Below are positions 22,707 through 34,679 of a DNA stretch of 64,000 nt, one piece after another. How positions within the stretch are numbered: the stretch's first letter is position 1; the number at the start of each line of letters is the position of its first letter. Source of the stretch: Hordeum vulgare subsp. vulgare (Eukaryota; Streptophyta; Magnoliopsida; Poales; Poaceae); NCBI RefSeq assembly GCF_904849725.1, contig NC_058518.1, forward strand, positions 324,530,581-324,594,580. Direction: 5' to 3'. The notes below the pieces were generated by a model that ran no database searches, had not been told where the DNA came from, and saw only the letters and a list, made by a program, of their open reading frames with translations. The translations under genes and the position numbers were made by a program.

Positions 22707-24514
22707 TGTTGGAATTATGCCCTAGAGGCAATAATAAATATAGTTATTATTATAATTTCTGTATCAAGATAATCGTTTATTATCCATGCTATAATTGTAT
22801 TGAATGAAGACTTATATACATGTGTGGATACATAGACAAAACACTGTCCCTAGCAAGCCTCTAGTTGGCTAGCCAGTTGATCAAAGATAGTCAGGGTCTT
22901 CTGATTATATACAAGGTGTTGTTGCTTGATAACTGGATCACGTCATTAGGAGAATAACGTGATGGACTAGACCCAAACTAATAGACGTAGCATGTTGATC
23001 GTGTCATTTTGTTGCTACTGTTTTCTGCGTGTCAAGTATTTGTTCCTATGACCATGAGATCATATAACTCACTGACACCGGAGGAATGCTTTGTGTGTAT
23101 CAAACATCGCAACGTAACTGGGTGACTATAAAGATGCTCTACAGCTATCTCCGAAGGTGTTCGTTGAGTTAGTATGGATTGAGACTGGGATTTGTCACTT
23201 CGTGTGACGGAGAGGTATCTCGGGGACCACTCGGTAATACAACATCACACACAAGCCTTGCAAGCAATGTGACTTAGTGTAAGTTGCGGGATCTTGTATT
23301 ACGGAACGAGTAAAGAGACTTGCCGGTAAACGAGATTGAAATAGGTATGCGGATACTGACGATCGAATCTCGGGAAAGTAACATACCGAAGGACAAAGGG
23401 AATGACATACGGGATTATATGAATCCTTGGCACTGAGGTTCAAACGATAAGATCTTCGTAGAATATGTGGGATCCAATATGGGCATCCAGGTCCCGCTAT
23501 TGGATATTGACCGAGGAGTCAGTCGGGTCATGTCTACATAGTTCTCGAACCCGCAGGGTCTGCACACTTAAGGTTCGACGTTGTTTTATGCGTATTTGAG
23601 TTATATGGTTGGTTACTGAATGTTGTTCGGAGTCCCGGATGAGATCACGGACGTCACGAGGGTTTCCGAAATGGTCCGGAAACGAAGATTGATATATAGG
23701 ATGACCTCATTTGATAACCGGAAGGTTTTCGGAGTTACCGGGAATGTACCGGGAATGACGAATGGGTTCCGGGTGTTCACCGGGGGGGGGGGCACCCACC
23801 CCGGGGAAGCCCCTAGGCCTTGGGGGTGGCGCACCAGCCCTTGGTGGGCTGGTGGGACAGCCCAAGAGGGCCCTATGTGCCAAGGATAGAAAATCAAAGA
23901 GAAAAAAAAGAGGTGGGAAGGGAGAGAAGGACTCCACTTTCCAATCCTAGTTGGATTAGGATTGGAGGAGGACTCCTCCTCCCCTTGGTGCGCAGCCCTT
24001 GGGGCTCCTTGAGCCTCAAGGCAAGCCTCCCCTCCCTCCTCCTATATATATGGACCAATTAGGGCTGATTTGAGACAACTTTTCAAAGGCAGCCCGACCA
24101 CATACCTCCACGGTTTTACCTCTAGATCGCGTTTCTGCGGAGCTCGGGCGGAGCCCTGCCGAGATCAGATCACCACCAACCTCCGGAGCGCTGTCACGCT
24201 GCCGGAGAACTCATCTACCTCTCCGTCTCTCTTGCTGGATCAAGAAGGCCGAGATCATCGTCGAGCTGTACGTGTGCTGAACGCGGAGGTGCCGTCCGTT
24301 CGGCACTAGATCGTGGGACGGATCGCGGGACGGTTCGCGGGGCGGATCGAGGGGCGCGAGGACGTTCCACTACAACAACCACGTTCACTAACGCTTCTGC
24401 TGTGCGATCTACAAGGGTACGTAGATCGGAAATCCCCTCTCGTAGATGGACATCACCACGATAGGTCTTCGTGTGCGTAGGAAATTTTTTGGTTCCCATG
24501 CACGTTCCCCAACA
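22707..24514 (+). repeat. A3 5' LTR
   Basis: 1,808 bp, from TGTTGGAATTATGCC to CCCCAACA. An 11-G run at 23782-23792 against 16 in the 3' copy. TATA box at 24043-24051. Confidence 0.95.
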
Positions 24515-25768
24515 GTGGTATCAGAGCTAGGTTCATGCGTAGATGTCTTCTCGAGTAGAACACAAAAGTTTTTGTGGGCGGTGATGTTCGTTTTGCTGCC
24601 CTCCTTAGTATTTTCTTGATTCCGCGGTATTGTTGGATTGAAGCGGCTTGGACCGACATTACTCGTACGCTTACGAGTGACTGGTTTCATCGCTACGAGT
24701 AACCCCCTTGCTCAAAGATGACTGGCAAGTGTCGGTTTCTCCAACTTTAGTTGAATCGGATTTGACCGAGGAGGTCCTTGTATAAGGTTAAATAGCAATT
24801 CATATATCTCTGTTGTGGTGTTTGCGTAAGTAAGATGCGATCCTACTAGATACCCATGGTCACCACGTAAAACATGCAACAACAAAATTAGAGGACGTCT
24901 AACTTGTTTTTGCAGGGTATGCTTGTGATGTGATATGGCCAACGATGTGATGTGATATATTGGATGTATGAGATGATCATGTTGTAATAGATAATATCGA
25001 CTTGCACGTCGATGGTACGGCAACCGGCAGGAGCCATAGAGTTGTCTTTAAACTAACGTTTGTGCTTGCAGATGCATTTACTATTTTGCTAGGATGTAGC
25101 TTTAGTAGTAATAGCATGAGTAGCACGACAACCCCGATGGCGACACGTTGATGGAGATCATGGTGTGGCGCCGGTGACAAGAAGATCGTGCCAGTGCTTT
25201 GGTGATGGAGATCAAGGAGCACGTGATGATGGCCATATCATGTCACTTATGAATTGCATGTGATGTTAATCCTTTTATGCACCTTATTTTGCTTAGAACG
25301 ACGGTAGCATTATGAGGTGATCTCTCACTAAAATTTCAAGACGAAATTGTGTTCTCCCCGACTGTGCACCGTTGCTACAGTTCGTCGTTTCAAGACACCA
25401 CGTGATGATCGGGTGTGATAGACTCAACGTTCACATACAACGGGTGCAAAACAGTTGCACACGCGGAACACTCGGGTTAAGCTTGACGAGCCTATCATGT
25501 GCAGACATGGCCTCGGAACACATGAGACCGAAAGGTCGATCATGAATCATATAGTTGATATGATTAGCATAGGGATGCTTACCACTAAAACTATACTCAA
25601 CTCACATGATGATCGGACTTGAGCTAGTGTAAGTGGGTCATGAACCACTCAAATGACTAGAGAGATGTACTTTTTGAGTGGGAGTTTAGCAAGTAATTTG
25701 ATTAAGTTAAACTCTAATTATCTTGAACATAGTCTAAGTCCACTTTGAATATATTTGTGCTGTAGATC
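24515..25768 (+). other. A3 leader with perfect iMet primer-binding site
   Basis: TGGTATCAGAGC at 24516-24527, two bases after the LTR, then ~1.24 kb of non-coding leader up to the gag ATG. The leader is shared with A1, A2 and A4. Confidence 0.88.
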
Positions 25769-28700
25769 ATGGCTCACGCGACAGTCACCCTGAATTTTAA
25801 TACGTTCCTAGAGAAAGCTAAGTTGAAAGATGATGGAAGCAACTTTGTAGACTGGGCTCGTAATCTTAAGTTGATCCTACAAGCTGGGAAGAAGGATTAT
25901 GTCCTTAATGCTGCGCTAGGAGATGAACCACCCGCTACGGCTGACCAGGATGCTAAGAACGCTTGGTTAACACGTAAGGAGGATTACTCAGTAGTTTAAT
26001 GTGCAGTCTTGTATGGCTTAGAACCGGGACTTCAACGTCGCTTTGAGCATCATGGAGCATATGAGATGTTCCAGGAGTTGAAGTTTATCTTTCAGAAGAA
26101 CGCCCGGATCGAGAGGTATGAGACCTCCGATAAATTCTGTGCTTGCAAGATGGAGGAGAAGTCGTCTGTCAGTGAACATGTGCTCGAAATGGCTGGGTAC
26201 TCAAACCGTCTAGCTGAGCTGGGGATTGAACTCCCGCAAGAGGCTATCACTGACAGAATTCTTCAATCACTGCCGCCAAGCTATAAGGGCTTTGTGTTGA
26301 ACTACAACATGCAAGGGATGAACAAGTCACCCGGTGAGTTGTTTGCGATGCTGAAAGTCGCAGAGTCTGAACTCCGTAAAGAACATCAAGTGTTGATGGT
26401 GAATAAGACCATTGGTTTCAAGAGAAACGACAAAGGCAAGAAGGGTAATTCAAAGAAGAGTGGCAAGCCTGTTGCCAATCCGACGAAGAAACCCAAAGCT
26501 GGACCTAAGCCTGAAACAGAGTGCTACTATTGCAAGGGTATGGGTCACTGGAAGCGCAACTGCCCCAAGTATTTGGCTGATAAGAAGGCGGCCAAAGAAA
26601 AATCAGGTATATTTGATGTACATGTTATTGATGTGTATTTAACCAACTCTCGTAGTAGTGCCTGGGTATTCGATACCGGTTCTGTTGCTCATATTTGCAA
26701 CTCGAAACAGGAACTGCGGAATAGACAAAGGCTGGCGAAAGATGAAGTGACGATGCACGTAGGAAATGGTTCCAAGGTTGATGCAATCGCCGTCGGCACA
26801 ATTTCACTTCAGTTACCATCAGGATTAGTTATGAACTTAAATAATTGTTATTTAGTGCCTGCGTTGAGCATGAACATTATATTTGGATCTTGTTTATTGC
26901 GAGACGGTTACTCTTTTAAGTTAGAGAATAATGGTTGTTCTATTTCTATGAGTAACATCTTTTATGGTCATGCACCCAATGTGAGAGGATTGTTCATATT
27001 GAATCTTGATAGTGATAATACACATATACATAACATTGAGACCAAAAGAGTTAGAGTTAACAATGATAGCGCCATATTTTTGTGGCACTGCCGCTTAGGT
27101 CATATTGGTGTAAAGCGCATGAAGAAACTCCATGCCGATGGACTTTTGGAGTCACTTGACTTTGATTCACTTGACACGTGCGAACCATGCCTCATGGGAA
27201 AGATGACTAAAACTCCGTTCTCCGGAACAATGGAGCGTGCCAGTGACTTGTTGGAAATCATACATACCGATGTGTGCGATCCAATGAGCGTAGAGGCACG
27301 CGGCGGATATCGTTATTTTCTCACCTTCACTGACGATTTGAGTAGATATGGTTATGTCTACTCAATGAAACACAAGTATGAAACATTTGAAAAGTTCAAG
27401 CAATTTCAGAGTGAAGTTGAAAATCATCGTAACAAGAAGATCAAGTTCCTATGGTCTGATCGTGGGGGTGAATATCTGAGTTTCGAGTTTGGTGCTCACT
27501 TAAGACAATGTGGAATTGTTTCACAGTTGACACCGCCTGGAACACCACAGCGTAATGGTGTGTCCGAACGTCGTAATCGTACTTTATTAGAGATGGTGCG
27601 ATCTATGATGTCTCTTACCGATTTGCCGTTATCGTTTTGGGGTTATGCATTAGACACAGGTGCATTCACTTTAAATAGGGCATCATCAAAATCCGTTGAG
27701 ACGACACCATACGAACTGTGGTATGGCAAAAGGCCAAAGTTGTCGTTTCTTAAAGTTTGGGATGTGATGCTTATGTCAAAAAGCTTCAGCCTGAAAAGCT
27801 GGAACCCAAAGCGGAAAAGTGCATCTTCATAGGTTACCCAAAAGAGACAGTTGGGTACACCTTCTATCTCAAATCCAAGGGCAAAGTGTTTGTTGCTAAA
27901 AACAGAGCTTTTCTCGAGAAGGAGTTTCTCTCGAGAGAATTGAGTGGGAGGAAGATAGAACTTGATGAGGTTGTCGAACCTCTCATCCCTCTGGATGGTG
28001 GCGCAGGGCAAGGGGAAACCCCTGTCGTTGCGACGCCGGTTGAGGAGGAATTTAATGATGATGATCATGAAACTCCGGTTCAAGTTCCTATCGAACCACG
28101 CAGGTCGACAAGACCACATGCTGCTCCAGAGTGGTACGATAATCCCGTTTTGTCAATCATGTTGTTAGACAACAATGAACCTGCAAATTATGAAGAAGCA
28201 ATGGTGGGCCCAAATTCCAACAAATGGCTGGAGGCCATGAAGTCCGAGATAGGATCCATGTATGAAAACAAAGTGTGGACTTTGGAAGTACTACCTGAGG
28301 GCCGCAAGGCTATTCAGAACAAATGGATCTTTAAGAAGAAGACGGACGCTGACGACAATGTGACCGTTTATAGAGCTCGACTTGTGGCAAAGGGTTTTTC
28401 ACAAGTTCAAGGAGTTGACTACAATGAGACATTCTCACCCGTAGCGATGCTTAAGTCCGTCAGAATCATGTTAGCAATAGCTGCATTTTTCGATTATGAA
28501 ATCTGGCAGATGGATGTCAAAACGGCGTTCCTTAACAGTTTCCTTAAGGAAGAGTTGTATATGATGCAACCCGAAGGTTTTGTCGATCCTAAGAATGCTA
28601 ACAAGGTATGCAAGCTCCATCGATCCATTTATGGACTGGTGCAAGCATCTCGGAGTTGGAGCAAACGCTTTGATGAGGTGATCAAAGCATTTGGGTTTAT

Positions 28701-29750
28701 ACAAGTGGTTGGAAAATCTTGTATTTACAAGAAAGTGAGTGGGAGCTCTGTGGCGTTTCTAATATTATATGTGGATGACAGATTGCTGATTGGAAACAAC
28801 GTAGAGTTTTTGGAGAGCATAAAGGATTACTTGAATAAAAGTTTCTCTATGAAGGACCTAGGAGAAGCTGCTTACATTCTAGGCAATAAGATCTACAGGG
28901 ATAGATCAAAATGCCTGATAGGACTTTCACAAAGCACATACCTTGATAAAGTTTTGAAGAGGTTCAAAATGGAACAGTCCAAGAAAGGGTTCTTGCCAGT
29001 TTTACAAGGTACGAGATTGAGTAAGACTCAGTGCCCAGCAACTGATAAGGATAAAGAGCATATGAGCACCGCCCCCTATGCTTCAGCCATAGGTTCTATC
29101 ATGTATGCAATGCTGTGCACAAGACCGGACGTTAGCCTGGCCATAAGTATGGGAGGCAGGTTCCAGAGTAATCCAGGAGTGGATCACTGGACGGCGGTCA
29201 AGAATATCCTGAAGTACCTGAAAAGGACTAAGGAGATGTTTCTCGTGTATGGAGGTGAGGAAGAGCTCGCCGTAAAGGGTTACGTCGATGCAAGCTTTGA
29301 CACAGATCCGGATGACTCTAAGTCGCAGACCGGATACATATTTATTCTTAATGGGGGTGCGGTAAGCTGGTGCAGTTCCAAGCAAAGCGTCGTAGCAGAT
29401 TCTACATGTGAAGCGGAGTACATGGCTGCCTCGGAGGCGGCTAAGGAGGGTGTCGGATGAAGCAGTTCATGACGGATCTTGGAGTGGTGCCAAGCGCATT
29501 GAATCCAATAACCTTGTTCTGTGACAACACGGGTGCCATTGCCTTAGCAAAGGAACCACGGTTTCACAAGAAGACCAGACACATCAAACGACACTTCAAC
29601 CTCATCCGCGACTACGTCGAAGGGGAGGACGTAAATATATGCAAAGTGCACATGGATCTGAATGTAGCAGACCCGCTGACTAAACCTCTTCCACGGGCAA
29701 AGCATGATCAACACCAGAACTGTATGGGTGTTAGATTTCTTACAATATAA
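25769..29750 (+). pseudogene. A3 gag-pol polyprotein, three lesions
   Basis: Starts at ATG 25769 (MAHATVTLNFNTFL). A TAA at 25997-25999 interrupts gag, and the same frame then stays open from 26000 to 27832. A single-base deletion near 27757 shifts the frame, open to 29460, and a second near 29450 shifts it again, open to 29750. Domains in order: gag with a CCHC knuckle (26522-26563, CYYCKGMGHWKRNC), protease DTG (26672-26680), integrase HHCC (about 27090-27200) and core, RT with YVDD (28768-28779) followed by Arg where A2 has Ile, and RNase H (FDTDPDDSKSQTGY near 29300). Ends with the ADPLTKPLP family signature. Each shift alone would prevent a full polyprotein. Confidence 0.95.
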
Positions 29751-29802
29751 TTCGCATGATGATGTGAGGGCTAGATTATTGACTCTAGTGCAAGTGGGAG
29801 AC

Positions 29803-31622
29803 CGTTGGAATTATGCCCTAGAGGCAATAATAAATATAGTTATTATTATAAATCCTGTATCAAATAATCGTTTATTATCCATGCTATAATTGTATTGAAT
29901 GAAGACTTATATACATGTGTGGATACATAGACAAAACACTGTCCCTAGCAAGCCTCTAGTTGGCTAGCCAGTTGATCAAAGATAGTCAGGGTCTTCTGAT
30001 TATATACAAGGTCTTGTTGCTTGATAATTGGATCACGTCATTAGGAGAATCACGTGATGGACTAGACCCAAACTAATAGACGCAGCATCTTGATCGTGTC
30101 ATTTTGTTGCTACTGTTTTCTGCGTGTCAAGTATTTGTTCCTATGACCATGAGATCATATAACTCGCTGACACCGGAGGAATGCTTTGTGTGTATCAAAC
30201 GTCGCAACGTAACTGGGTGACTATAAAGATGCTCTACAGGTATCTCCGAAGGTGTTCGTTGAGTTAGTATGGATCGAGACTGGGATTTGTCACTCCGTGT
30301 GACAGAGAGGTATCTCGGGGCCCACTCGGTAATACAACATCACACACAAGCCTTGCAAGCAACGTGACTTAGTGTAAGTTGCGGGATCTTGTATTACGGA
30401 ACGAGTAAAGAGACTTGCCGGTAAACGAGATTGAAATAGGTATGCGGATACTGACGATCGAATCTCGGGCAAGTAACATACCGAAGGACAAAGGGAATGA
30501 CATACGGGATTATATGAATCCTTGGCACTGAGGTTCAAACGATAAGATCTTCGTAGAATATGTGGGATCCAATATGGGCATCCAGGTCCCGCTATTGGAT
30601 ATTGACCGAGGAGTCAGTCGGGTCATGTCTGCATAGTTCTCAAACCCGCAGGGTCTGCACACTTAAGGTTCGACGTTGTTTTATGCGTATTTGAGTTATA
30701 TGGTTGGTTACCGAATGTTGTTCGGAGTCCCGGATGAGATCACGGACGTCACGAGGGTTTCCGGAATGGTCCGGAAACGAAGATTGATATATAGGATGAC
30801 CTCATTTGATTACCACAAGGTTTTCGGAGTTACCGGGAATGACGAATGGGTTCCGGGTGTTCACCGGGGGGGGGGGGGGGGCAACCCACCCCGGGGAAGC
30901 CCATAGGCCTTGGGGGTGGCGCACCAGCCCTTGGTGGGCTAGTGGGACAGCCCAAGAGGGCCCTATGCGCCAAGGATAGAAAATCAAAGAGAAAAGAAAA
31001 AAAAGAGGTGGGAAGGGAGAGAAGGACTCCACTTTCCAACCCTAGTTGGACTAGGATTGGAGGAGGACTCCTCCTCCCCTTGGTGCGCAGCCCTTGGGGC
31101 TCCTTGAGCCTCAAGGCAAGCCTCCCCTCCCTCCTCCTATATATATGGAGCAATTAGGGCTGATTTGAGACAACTTTTCAAAGGCAGCCCGACCACATAC
31201 CTCCACGGTTTTACCTCTAGATCGCGTTTCTGCGGAGCTCGGGCGGAGCCCTGCGGAGATCAGATCACCACCAACCTCCGGAGCGCCGTCACACTGCCGG
31301 AGAACTCATCTACCTCTCCGTCTCTCTTGTTGGATCAAGAAGGCCGAGATCATCGTTGAGCTGTACGTGTGCTGAACGCGGAGGTGCCGTCCGTTCGGCA
31401 CTAGATCGTGGGACGGATCGCGGGAAGGTTCGTGGGACGGTTCGCGGGGCGGATCAAGGGACGTGAGGACGTTCCACTACATCTACCGCGTTCACTAACG
31501 CTTCTTCTTTGCGATCTACAAGGGTACATAGATCGGAAATCCCCTCTCGTAGATGGACATCACCATGATAGGTCTTCGTGTGCGTAGGAAATTTTTTGTT
31601 TCCCATGCGACGTTCCCCAACA
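29803..31622 (+). repeat. A3 3' LTR, terminal TG mutated to CG
   Basis: 1,820 bp. The first bases are CGTTGGAATT after the polypurine tract CAAGTGGGAGAC, where the 5' LTR has TGTTGGAATT. The right end, CAACA, is intact and abuts GCGGG. A 16-G run at 30866-30881; TATA box at 31139-31147. Confidence 0.94.
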
Positions 31623-31627
31623 GCGGG

Positions 31628-32502
31628 AAGCACAACGCCCCCCTCGTTCCCTTGTTGCCGCGGTTACTGTTGACAGCGGCCACCCCACCGCGTCAGTTGC
31701 GCTGGCCTCCACCTTTCTGATGTGGTTGGGGAGGCGTGGGAGGGTGCGGGTAGAACCCGGGTGGCAGCGGAGGCCGTGGATGGGGTGGCGCCGACGCCTG
31801 AGGAGTAGGGCCATCACGGGTGGTGCCCACGGTGAGATCAGTGTGTTACACCCGCTGCTTCACCTTCTTCATCCGGCGCTTCTCGAGGTTCAGGTACACG
31901 ACGACAACCTAAAAGGTGGGCTCCATCAACAAGGTGAGGTTAGAAGTAGCGTTGTCGAAGTCCTCATTGAGGCCGGCGGTGAGGGTGCTTAGCATGAGCT
32001 TGTCGAAGATTTTGGCACCAATGTCGTGAAGCTCGTCAGCGAGCATCTTGAGCCGCATGCAGTAGTCATCGATGGTGGAGTCATCCTCATGGCACCCGAA
32101 TAACTCTTGCTGCAAGAAAACAAGGCGCTGATGTTTGTTATCGGTGAAGGGCGCGTTGATCTTGGTCCACACGGTGTAAGCGTCGTCGCCCTCGGCGACA
32201 ACTGTGTCAAAGATGTCCTTCAAGACGGTTTGGTAGAACCACCGGATGAGAGTGGCCTCAATGGCACACCACTCCGGGCCGCCCTTGATGTACTCGCCGT
32301 CGATGGAGCCATCAATGTGTTCGGTGAGGTAGTACTCGCGGAAGACAAGGTTGAAGTAGGTCTTCCATGCGTAGTACGAGGAGGTGGAGGAGTCGAGGCG
32401 GATGGGAACATGACCCTCGATGTTGAGATCGCGGATGGCTTCAGCGCAGGGCGCAGGACCGGCGAATGGATTGGTGCTGTTGGAGGAGGCGGAACCCAAC
32501 AA
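31628..32502 (-). pseudogene. C1 gag
   Basis: The main open stretch, 32502 to 31909 (reading leftward), encodes a UBN2/Retrotran_gag_2-type gag: YYAWKTYFNLVFREYYL, then an EYIKGGPEW segment and DDYCMRLKMLADELHDIG. It needs a non-ATG start at 32502 or an upstream start that I cannot identify. After the stop at 31909 the sense continues as a basic, Pro/Gly-rich tail to the A3 insertion at 31627, then resumes at 22701. Splitting by A3 and internal stops make it non-functional. Confidence 0.85.
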
Positions 32503-32795
32503 TTGTATGGCAGCGGTTACGGGGAGGCACGAGGGGAAGGATAGGTGGCACGGGTGGGGGTGGCGGGCTGGAGCGGCGGTGGTGAGAGATCGCGACTCGA
32601 TAATGGCTTAGGGTTTAAAGGAGGCGGAAGTGGGAGGGGACACGACACGGGGCGGTGGCGGCGTCGGACAAAGGACACGTGGTGGCGGCGTAGTGTGGTG
32701 GCGATGAGGAGCGGCGGTGGCGGCGGCGGTTGCAGGGAGGAGCGCGACGGCGGCGGCGGCTTAGGGTTAGGGTAGGATCGAGAGGCGTGATACCA
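32503..32795 (-). other. C1 leader with primer-binding site
   Basis: On the minus strand the PBS reads TGGTATCACGCC starting at about 32796, giving TGGTATCA followed by a diverged end. A GC-rich leader with CCG repeats leads to gag. Confidence 0.7.
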
Positions 32796-32953
32796 TGTAG
32801 AGAAGGGTTTTGGCAATGCTACTCTTAATATCATTGATTGGGTGCAAGTGCACATATATATATAGAGTACAATGTGGGCCTCAACCTCAACTATACAAAG
32901 ACTAGGAGGTGGGCCAGGATATACAGATAAACATGCAAACTACATGTTCAACA
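32796..32953 (-). repeat. C1 5' LTR, short (158 bp)
   Basis: On the minus strand it starts TGTTGAACATGTAG and ends CCCTTCTCTACA, directly against the PBS, so it is a complete short LTR. It contains a TATATATATA stretch (32853-32864) ahead of the gag sense. The five bases on its outer side are AATGG (32954-32958), the candidate duplication; the partner copy should lie beyond the missing 3' end. Confidence 0.85.
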
Positions 32954-33230
32954 AATGGTTAAGTTCTGAATACTTGGTATTTTGCACAAACACTCTTCAT
33001 TCAGAATTAAAAATGCAATTAGCCCCCAACTCGCCCATATTGCCACGGAGGCACCCAAACGCCGCTCGCCCCCGCACGTGCTCCTCGCGGGCACCGCCGG
33101 CGACATCTTGTGCAAGGACTGTGACTCCAGTGCGAGCAAGATGGCCCGCGACAGAGTTTGCATGACCGATCGGATAAGGAGGCGTGCACTAGACAGGCTG
33201 AAGGCCGCCCTCTATGCATGGCATCTCACC
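32954..33230. other. Unassigned stretch between C1 and the LINE
   Basis: A 277-bp sequence, AT-rich at first and then GC-rich (about 33045-33190). I recognise no domain in any frame and no LTR or terminal inverted repeat structure. It should be continuous with 55355-55623 once the LINE is removed, so it is the pre-insertion DNA at this site. Confidence 0.5.
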
Positions 33231-33243
33231 ATAATGACCGCCA

Positions 33244-33950
33244 CAAGGTGAGTATAAAAAGGAGTTGGAAGAGATTGAAAAGATGGAAGAGGATGGCCCG
33301 TTGGATCCTGAGATACATGAAAGAAGGACTTTCCTATATGCAAAAATTAATGAGATCTTGAGCAATGAAGAGCTTTTTTGGCTTCAACATTCTAATGAAC
33401 GTTGGCTGCTCAAAGGACATCAGAATACTGCTTTCTTTCATCGGGTAGCTAATGGCAAAAAATGTAAAAATACGATTCACTGTTTACTAATGGGGATGTG
33501 AACATTGAGGGCACTCCGAACCTTCTGGCTCATGCTACAAGTTACTATAAAGAGTTGTTTGGCACGGCTAGGGGAAACATATTCCACTTATCTCCTCACA
33601 CCTGGTGTGCTGAGGAAAGGTTGAGTATAGATGATAATAGCCCGCTTACCCGTGAGTTCACGGAAGAAGAGGTGAAAAATCCATATTCTCTATGTATAAC
33701 AATAGAGCTCCTGGTCTTGATAATATCCCAGCTGAGCTGGGATTTTGTTAAAACTGGTTTGATGCACCTCTTCGAATCCTTTCATAATAACACGCTTGAT
33801 GTGGCCTGCTTAAACTACAGTGTGTTCACCTTGATTCCTAAGCTAAATGGAGCGAAGAAAATTCAGCAGTATAGGCCTATTTGCTTGCTGCGATGCCCCT
33901 ACAAGCTGTTTACTAAAGTGTTGAATGATAGAGTTGCAATCTATACTGAT
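33244..33950 (+). pseudogene. LINE ORF2, upstream part (5'-truncated)
   Basis: Encodes the linker before RT and the RT N-terminus of a plant L1-type LINE. Frames are joined by shifts: EEIEKMEEDGPLDPEIHERR, then NERWLLKGHQNTAFFHRVANGK, then a segment leading to the RT fingers motif QYRPICLL and KLFTKVLNDRVA. There is no endonuclease domain, so the copy is 5'-truncated, as most LINEs are. It breaks off near 33950, where G2 begins, and the sense resumes at 52880 (NAFIKHRKIMHAIL). Confidence 0.88.
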
Positions 33951-33954
33951 TACG

Positions 33955-34679
33955 ACCTGTAGCCTCTCGGTTCTATATGATGTCCCCAATTGGGGCTGAA
34001 CTGACCACAATGATTGTATACTCCTGGAAGTAGTGTTTCAGCTTCCGGCTTGCCATAAAAATTCCAAAGACCAGCTTTTGCCAATGTGGGTACCGCTTCT
34101 TGGATAGGGTCAGTACTTCACTAACAAAATACACTGGCCGCTGAACCGGATATTCTTTCCCTTCTTCCTTGCACTCAACGACAACTGCAACACCTACTAC
34201 CTTAGAATCATTAGCTATGTAGAGGAGCATGGGCTCTTTGTCGGTCGGGGCGGCTAAAACAGGCGGCTCAGCCAACTGCTTTTTGAGGGCTACAAAAGCT
34301 TCATTAGCTGCATCCGTCCAGACGAAATTATTTGTCTTCTTGAGCAGTTGATAAAGAGGTATCGCCTTCTCAGCAAGGCGGCTTATGAACCGGCTCAATG
34401 CCACGATGCGACCCGCCATGCGCTGGACCTGTTTTATATTGGCCGGCTTACCGAGCAAAGTGATTGCCTTGATTTTATCCGGGTTAGCCTCAATGCCTTG
34501 CTCGAACACGAGGAAACCTAGTAGATTACCTGCAGGAACACCAAAAACACACTTGGCCAGGTTAAGCTTCATCTGGTACACTCGAAGATTATCAAAAGTC
34601 TCCTTGAGATCCTCCAAGAGTGTTTCCTTCTTCTGACACTTCACTGCGATGTCATCAACATAGGCGTGAACATTTCTCC
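33955..34679 (-). pseudogene. G2 RT C-terminal half and RNase H N-terminus (Tat-type Gypsy)
   Basis: Reading leftward from 34679: the RT catalytic segment with YVDD (VHAYVDDIAVK), the thumb/connection region, and the start of RNase H (LLYIANDSKVVGVAVV, then KLKHYFQEYTI). It directly continues the RT half that ends at 48457, with G3 inserted between (TSD TAATG). A TAG follows ...PIGDII near 33975, and the coding sense (NREATGR) fades into LINE sequence by about 33955. Most of RNase H, the integrase and the 3' LTR are gone. Confidence 0.9.

Larger units (their letters stand above)
22707..31622 (+). mobile_element. Angela-type Copia retrotransposon A3, near full length
   Basis: An 8,916-bp insertion in the C1 gag region with perfect GCGGG duplications (22702-22706 and 31623-31627). 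It has two LTRs, a perfect PBS, a leader and gag-pol in the standard Copia order. It is the best-preserved polyprotein of the four BARE/Angela copies: one nonsense codon and two single-base deletions. The 3' LTR starts CG instead of TG. Confidence 0.96.

Noticed and set aside
25769..29750. A3 as an active, autonomous retrotransposon
   Set aside because: A nonsense codon at 25997, frameshifts near 27757 and 29450, and a mutated 3' LTR start exclude autonomy.
33158..33361. A small host gene in the GC-rich stretch left of the LINE
   Set aside because: The ORF runs across the candidate LINE boundary and has no domain. There is no splice or promoter support.
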